The notes below the pieces were generated by a model that was not told the DNA's origin, did not search any database, and saw nothing but the letters and a program-made list of their open reading frames with translations. A stretch of DNA of 64,000 bases from Novosphingobium umbonatum (GTDB lineage: Bacteria; Pseudomonadota; Alphaproteobacteria; Sphingomonadales; Sphingomonadaceae). The DNA lies in the NCBI RefSeq assembly GCF_004005905.1, contig NZ_SACO01000011.1, forward strand, positions 62,001 to 126,000. The letters are read 5' to 3'. This document shows, piece by piece, positions 59,172-64,000 of this stretch; within the stretch, counting starts at the first letter, position 1, and the number at the start of each line of letters is the position of its first letter. The translations under genes were made by a program, and so were the position numbers.

Positions 59172-59816
59172 TCAAGCCTCCGCCCGATACCGGTCCGGCC
59201 TGTGCCACACCAGCACCACGGCATTCATCACCAGCGCGGCGACGAGTGACCAGAAGCCCCGCTGCCAGCCCAGAGTGGCAAAGGCGCAGCCCACAATCAC
59301 CGCGTCGATCACCATGCAGATCGCGCCAAAACGCCAGCCCTTCCACTGGCTGAGCCAGCGAGCGACCACGGCAAGGCCCCCGACGCCGGTGGCATGGCGG
59401 GTGACGGCCAGCACGCCAATGCCCAGCACGGTGCCGCCCACCAGCGCGGCTACGGGCATGGCGATGCGGTTGATCTCCAGCCCTGCGGCTACCACGTCCA
59501 CCAGCACCATGATGGCCAGCGTGGCGACGCTGGTGCGCAGAATATAGGGCGTGCCCAGGCGTCGCCAGAACAAGGCAAAGATGGGCAGGTTGATGGCGGT
59601 GAACAACACGCCGGTGCTGAAAGGCAGCAGATAGGACAGCATCAGCGCCAGCCCTGCCACGCCGCCGGTGATCAGCTTGGCCGTGTGCAGCAGATGCAGC
59701 CCCAGCGCCAGCAACAGGCACCCGTTAGAGACGCCGAAAATGTCCTCCACCAGCGTATGGGGAACCACGCGGGGCAGGGCGCTTTCGGCAAGAGGGGCGT
59801 GTTTGCGTTTCGACAT
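59172..59816 (-). CDS. YitT-family membrane protein
   Basis: 214 aa. Several hydrophobic segments; LVEDIFGVSNGCLLLALGLHLLHTAKLITGGVAGLALMLSYLLPFSTGVLFTAINLPIFAL is the YitT/DUF161 N-terminal pattern. No C-terminal DUF2179 domain. Function not known. Confidence 0.88.
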   Translation of the reverse strand: MSKRKHAPLAESALPRVVPHTLVEDIFGVSNGCLLLALGLHLLHTAKLITGGVAGLALMLSYLLPFSTGVLFTAINLPIFALFWRRLGTPYILRTSVATLAIMVLVDVVAAGLEINRIAMPVAALVGGTVLGIGVLAVTRHATGVGGLAVVARWLSQWKGWRFGAICMVIDAVIVGCAFATLGWQRGFWSLVAALVMNAVVLVWHRPDRYRAEA

Positions 59817-59861
59817 GATCTTGTTTGATCATGTCATAATCTTGCGTAAATGGCAAGTATT

Positions 59862-60758
59862 CTACCCCGCGCGCAACTCTTCGGCCAGCAGGCGGAATTC
59901 TTCCGAACGGGGCGAATTGCGGCGCCAGACCAGCGCGATTTCGCGGTTGGCAGTGTCCGATTTCAAAGGGCGGGCGATCACATTGGTGCCGTTCAAAATT
60001 CCAGCATCCAGCGCCATTTCGGGCAGCATGGTCAGGCCCAAACCATTGTCGACCATCTGCACCAACGTATGCAGGGATGTGCCGATCATGGTCGCACTGG
60101 CGCGCAACTCTGGCCGGTTACAGGCCGACAGGGCGTGGTCCTTCAGGCAATGCCCGTCTTCCAGCAGCAGCAGGCGATTCTCGTCGATCAGCTCGGGGCT
60201 GATTTCGGCGGGCGGATCGCGCGGGTCATCCTTGGGGAAGGCGACGAAAAGCGCGTCCAGCTCGATCGTTTCCTTTTCCACCTCGCCACAGGCAAAGGGC
60301 AGGGCCAGCAACACGCAATCGGCGCGGCCATGGTGGAGCGATTCCATCGCCTGCGCCGATGGCTCCTCGCGCAGGAAGAGTTTGAGATTGGGCCTTTCCT
60401 GTCGCAGGCGGGGCAACATGCGCGGCAACAGGAAGGGCGCGATGGTGGGGATCACGCTCATGCGGATCTCGCCGCAAAGCGGTTGCGAGGAGGCGTGGAT
60501 CAGGTCCGACAATTCCTCCGCCTCGCGCAGGATGCGATGCGCCTTAGCCACCACCGCATTACCCAAAGGCGTGAAGCGCACATTGCGCTTGGTCCGCTCC
60601 ACCAGCACCACGCCCAGCAGCGTTTCCAGATCGCGCAGACCCGCCGAGAGGGTGGATTGCGAGACGAAACTGGCCTCGGCCGCCCGCCCGAAATGTTCAT
60701 GTTCGTGCAGGGCGACCAGATATTGCAGCTGTTTCAGCGTGGGCTGATAGACGCTCAT
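59862..60758 (-). CDS. oxyR: OxyR-type LysR regulator
   Basis: 298 aa. LysR winged-helix N-terminus (TLKQLQYLVALHEHEHFGRAAEASFVSQSTLSAGLRDLETLLGV) and redox Cys pair in LLLEDGHCLKDHALSAC, exactly the OxyR peroxide sensor motif. It senses H2O2 by disulphide formation. Its start overlaps the RNase D stop (ATGA). Confidence 0.93.
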   Translation of the reverse strand: MSVYQPTLKQLQYLVALHEHEHFGRAAEASFVSQSTLSAGLRDLETLLGVVLVERTKRNVRFTPLGNAVVAKAHRILREAEELSDLIHASSQPLCGEIRMSVIPTIAPFLLPRMLPRLRQERPNLKLFLREEPSAQAMESLHHGRADCVLLALPFACGEVEKETIELDALFVAFPKDDPRDPPAEISPELIDENRLLLLEDGHCLKDHALSACNRPELRASATMIGTSLHTLVQMVDNGLGLTMLPEMALDAGILNGTNVIARPLKSDTANREIALVWRRNSPRSEEFRLLAEELRAG

Positions 60759-62026
60759 GCTTCAGCGTCATCCTTGAACTGGGGCATGTCGTCATCCTCG
60801 TCATCACCGGCCAGAACCGGCAACTCCTCGGGATTGGCGTCGCGCATATTGGAATGCAGTTCGTCCACATGGGTCATTTTCATGCGGCCCTTCACCACGG
60901 CAAAGGCCAGCTTGCCCTCCACCAGATCCAGCGCATCCTTGCCAAATACCTTGTAGCGCCAGCCTTCCAGAATCGGCAGATCCTTGCGCACGCCAGCGGC
61001 CAGCAGTTCCAGATCATCGCTGCGGGCCAAAAGCCTTGCCGCCACATCAATCTCGCGCGCGCGAATTTTCAGTAGCAGTTTCAGCAGGTCGGCCACCAAA
61101 GCGCCTTCCTTGCCCAAAGGCGCGCCGCGCGGGGCCTTGGCGGGCATTTCGGCCTCGGTCAAAGGCTTGGCATCCTCCAGCGTTTGCATCAGGCGCTTGC
61201 CAATGTCATTGTCCTTCCATCCGGCGGACAAGCCGCGCACCTTGGCCAGATCGGCCTGGGTCTTGGGCGGGTGGCTGGCAATATCGGCCAGCGTTTCATC
61301 GCGGGCGATGCGGCCGCGCGGGATGTTCTTGTCCTGCGCTTCCATCTCGCGCCATGCGGCCAGCGCCTTCAACCGGCCGAGCATGGCAGGATTGCGCCCC
61401 GCCGCCTTGATCCGCAGCCATGCCGCGCCCGCATCATTGCGATAATGCGAAGGATCGGCCAGCTTTTCCATTTCGGCATCCAGCCATTCCCCGCGCCCCG
61501 TTTTGATCAGGCGCTTGATGATCTTGGGGAAAATCTTGGACAGATGGGTGACATCGCCAATCGCATATTCAATCTGGCGTTCGGTCAGCGGGCGGCGGCT
61601 CCAGTCGGTGAAACGCGCGCCCTTGTCGATCACCAGCCCCAGCCAGCTTTCCACCAGATTCGAATAGCCGATCTGCTCGCTCTGGCTGATGGCCATCATG
61701 GCGATCTGCGTGTCGAAAATCGGGTGGGGGGTCTTGCCGGTCAGGTTGTAGATGATTTCCACATCCTGTCCGCCCGCATGGAAGATTTTGAGCACATCCT
61801 CATTATCGACCAGCAGGTCGAGCAGCGGCGAGAGGTCCAGCCCCGGCGCCTTGGGATCGATCGCGGCGGCTTCCTTGTCATCGGCGATCTGAATCAGGCA
61901 TAATTCAGGCCAATAGGTGCTTTCGCGCATGAATTCGGTGTCGACACAGACGAAATCCGATTTGGCCAGACGTTCGCACAATTCGGTCAGCGGCGCGGTC
62001 TCGGTAATCAGCTTATGAATCTTCAT
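60755..62026 (-). CDS. rnd: Ribonuclease D
   Basis: About 423 aa from ATG at 62026. DEDD exonuclease motifs: VCVDTEFMRE (I), IFHAGGQDVEIIYNL (II), YAIGDVTHLSKIF (III). HRDC-like domains follow (KDLPILEGWRYKVFGKDALDLVEGKLAFAVVKGR). An Asp/Glu-rich C-terminal tail. It trims tRNA and other RNA 3' ends. Divergent from aspS, overlaps oxyR. Confidence 0.95.
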   Translation of the reverse strand: MKIHKLITETAPLTELCERLAKSDFVCVDTEFMRESTYWPELCLIQIADDKEAAAIDPKAPGLDLSPLLDLLVDNEDVLKIFHAGGQDVEIIYNLTGKTPHPIFDTQIAMMAISQSEQIGYSNLVESWLGLVIDKGARFTDWSRRPLTERQIEYAIGDVTHLSKIFPKIIKRLIKTGRGEWLDAEMEKLADPSHYRNDAGAAWLRIKAAGRNPAMLGRLKALAAWREMEAQDKNIPRGRIARDETLADIASHPPKTQADLAKVRGLSAGWKDNDIGKRLMQTLEDAKPLTEAEMPAKAPRGAPLGKEGALVADLLKLLLKIRAREIDVAARLLARSDDLELLAAGVRKDLPILEGWRYKVFGKDALDLVEGKLAFAVVKGRMKMTHVDELHSNMRDANPEELPVLAGDDEDDDMPQFKDDAEA

Positions 62027-62180
62027 CGCGGTCTTTTCTGTTGGGCATTCCGCCGCGCCGATCCGCGCCACGGTCCGCCTTTGGTCTTCGGCCCGGATGC
62101 GGGCCACGCGCCGCTGCGTCGCCTCTGGCACAGAGGCGCCACTTTGGCATGGATTGAGCCGTGGTTTCGGCCCTCTCGGC

Positions 62181-62209
62181 TTGACAAAACCGTAGCGTTG
62201 GACTGTTAG
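62181..62209 (+). promoter_or_regulatory. Candidate promoter of aspS
   Basis: TTGACA (62181-62186) and TGTTAG (62204-62209) are 17 bp apart on the plus strand, about 75 bp before aspS. Confidence 0.45.
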
Positions 62210-62285
62210 CGAGCCCATCGCGGTGTTTGTCATAATGCCGCAAAACTATCCCTGCCCGATAGCGGGCCGAATGGAAAGACTTGTC

Positions 62286-64000
62286 ATGCAATCGCCCGTA
62301 AACAACCAGCAGGCGCATCCCTATCGTTCGCACAGCTGCGGCGCGCTCAATCAGGACCATGTGGGGCAGGAAGTTCGCCTGTCGGGCTGGGTCCATCGCA
62401 AGCGTGATCATGGCGGCGTGCTGTTTGTCGACCTGCGCGACCATTACGGCCTGACCCAGATTGTGGCCGATAGCGACAGCAGCGCGCTCTCCGTGCTGGA
62501 AGGCCTGCGCGTGGAAAGCGTGGTAACGATTGAAGGCGTGGTAAAGGCCCGCAGCGAAAGCACGGTGAACCCCAACCTGTCGACTGGCGCGATCGAAGTC
62601 TATGCCCGCGGCGCCACGGTGCTGTCGGCGGCGGCGGAACTGCCCATGCCGGTGGCTGGCGAGCAGGAATATCCCGAGGATATCCGCCTGCGTTACCGCT
62701 TCCTCGACCTGCGCCGCGAAACGCTGCATGCCAATATTGTGAAGCGCACGCAGGTGATCTCGGCCATGCGCCGCAAGATGGAAGACATCGGCTTCACCGA
62801 ATATTCCACCCCGATTCTCACCGCCAGCAGCCCCGAAGGCGCGCGCGACTTTCTGGTGCCCAGCCGCATCCATGCGGGCAAGTTCTATGCCCTGCCGCAG
62901 GCGCCGCAGCAGTATAAGCAATTGTTGATGGTGGCCGGTTTCGACCGCTATTTCCAGATCGCCCCCTGCTTCCGCGATGAAGACCCGCGCGCAGACCGTC
63001 TGCCGGGTGAATTCTACCAGCTTGACCTCGAAATGAGCTTTGTCACGCAGGAAGAAGTCTGGGAAACGATGGAGCCGGTGATCGGCGGCATTTTTGAAAA
63101 ATTTGCCGATGGCCGTGCCGTAACCCCCATCGGCAGCTTCCCGCGCATCGCCTATGATGACGCGATCCTGAAATATGGCAGCGACAAGCCCGATCTGCGC
63201 AACCCGCTGATCATCTCGGATGTGTCGCATCACTTCACCACCAGCGGCTTTGGCCTGTTTGAAAAGATCGTGGGCACTGGCGGCGTGGTCCGCGCCATTC
63301 CGGCCCCCTCCACCGCCGACAAGAGCCGCAAGTTCTTTGACGAAATGAACGAATGGGCGCGCGGCGAAGGCTATGCCGGTCTTGGCTATGTGACGCGCAA
63401 GGGCGGCGAATTTGGCGGCCCGATTGCCAAGAACCACGGCGCCGAGGGCATGGAAAAGCTCTATGCCGAACTGGGCCTTGGCGCCGATGATGGCCTGTTC
63501 TTTGCCGCTGGCAAGGCGGGTGATGCGGCCAAGCTGGCGGGTGCTGCCCGCACCCGCTGCGGCCAGTTGCTGGGCCTGATTGACGAGAACAAGTTCGAAT
63601 TGTGCTGGATTGTCGATTTCCCCTTCTATGAGGAAGGCGAAGAGCCGGGCAGCATCGATTTCGCGCATAACCCGTTCTCCATGCCGCAGGGCGGTCTGGA
63701 AGCGTTGACGGACGGGCGCGATCCGCTGTCGATCAAGGCGTTCCAGTATGATCTGGTCTGCAACGGCTATGAAATCGCTTCGGGCTCGATCCGAAACCAG
63801 CATCCTGATCTGATGGTCAAGGCGTTTGAGCGCGTGGGCCTGTCTCAGGCCGATGTGGAAGAGCGTTTCGGCGGCCTCTATCGCGCGTTCCAGTATGGCG
63901 CCCCGCCGCATGGTGGCATGGCCGCCGGTGTGGACCGCATCGTCATGCTGATTTGCGGCGCACAGAACCTGCGCGAAATCAGCCTGTTCCCGATGAACCA
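62286..64000 (+). CDS. aspS: Aspartyl-tRNA synthetase, N-terminal part (runs off right edge)
   Basis: At least 571 residues from ATG at 62286 ([55 protein letters not shown]), preceded by GGAAAG. Shows the OB anticodon-binding domain, class II motifs ([24 protein letters not shown]) and the bacterial GAD insert ([25 protein letters not shown]), then [22 protein letters not shown] (motif 3). The 3' end is outside the window. Confidence 0.97.
   Translation, partial: MQSPVNNQQAHPYRSHSCGALNQDHVGQEVRLSGWVHRKRDHGGVLFVDLRDHYGLTQIVADSDSSALSVLEGLRVESVVTIEGVVKARSESTVNPNLSTGAIEVYARGATVLSAAAELPMPVAGEQEYPEDIRLRYRFLDLRRETLHANIVKRTQVISAMRRKMEDIGFTEYSTPILTASSPEGARDFLVPSRIHAGKFYALPQAPQQYKQLLMVAGFDRYFQIAPCFRDEDPRADRLPGEFYQLDLEMSFVTQEEVWETMEPVIGGIFEKFADGRAVTPIGSFPRIAYDDAILKYGSDKPDLRNPLIISDVSHHFTTSGFGLFEKIVGTGGVVRAIPAPSTADKSRKFFDEMNEWARGEGYAGLGYVTRKGGEFGGPIAKNHGAEGMEKLYAELGLGADDGLFFAAGKAGDAAKLAGAARTRCGQLLGLIDENKFELCWIVDFPFYEEGEEPGSIDFAHNPFSMPQGGLEALTDGRDPLSIKAFQYDLVCNGYEIASGSIRNQHPDLMVKAFERVGLSQADVEERFGGLYRAFQYGAPPHGGMAAGVDRIVMLICGAQNLREISLFPMN

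Noticed and set aside
62013..63911. 632-aa minus frame inside aspS
   Set aside because: It is the antisense of an essential synthetase gene, a common artefact in GC-rich genomes.

Overview
The window is a GC-rich alphaproteobacterial chromosome segment, most likely from Sphingomonadales (Novosphingobium/Sphingomonas type). The host genes point there: SecA with a C-terminal zinc motif, a PEPxxWA-type CTERM surface protein, a TorF-like porin, an rnd/aspS divergent pair, an sdhE-mfd cluster next to recG, an OxyR regulator and a host-attachment protein. No 16S gene is present, so genus is inference.

Host left flank (1-3959): the 3' end of secA, a PilZ-domain gene, two uncharacterised genes and a DUF2322 gene. 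A prophage of about 39.8 kb follows (3960-43755). It is bounded by a 22-bp direct repeat that is the 3' end of a tRNA-Asn gene. Tyrosine integrase lies beside the intact tRNA and an AlpA-like (excisionase-type) gene lies at the opposite end, and repeated TACCCG boxes near both ends look like integrase arm sites.

The prophage is P2-like (contractile tail). From left to right: an early leftward operon (Cro, CII-like, Ogr-like late activator, a 41-aa membrane peptide, GapR/DUF2312, small zinc proteins, AlpA-like); a CI repressor with rightward membrane/exported accessory genes; a HigBA-type toxin-antitoxin pair; leftward tail genes D-U-T-E/E'-FII-FI-W; then V, a lysis cassette (Rz with nested Rz1, lysozyme, two holin-like proteins), a large collagen-repeat fibre, H, I, J; a HicAB pair and a structured intergenic region; then S, R, X, L, M, N, O. 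Next comes a head-spike-like pair, then terminase P and portal Q on the plus strand, and a Dam-type methyltransferase. The right arm carries ParA with a five-box 8-bp-period site upstream, a second methyltransferase, a ribbon-helix-helix protein that is the likely ParA partner, a Rep-like winged-helix protein and the integrase. No P2-type gpA replication initiator was seen. The prophage therefore combines P2 morphogenesis with plasmid-like replication and partition genes.

A 19-bp palindromic element (GGTAA-N9-TTACC) occurs in four almost identical copies, one upstream of each late transcription unit (W, J, O and P/spike), plus a degenerate copy upstream of hicA. It is the best candidate for the late-gene control site, perhaps bound by the Ogr-like protein.

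Host right flank (43734-64000): tRNA-Asn, NAD kinase, a degenerate GGDEF-EAL protein, the PEP-CTERM protein, mfd, sdhE, a host attachment protein, recG, a porin, an isopenicillin-N-synthase-like dioxygenase, an EVE-domain protein, an MFS transporter, pgsA, a 211-bp inverted-repeat element, a YitT-family protein, oxyR, RNase D and the start of aspS.
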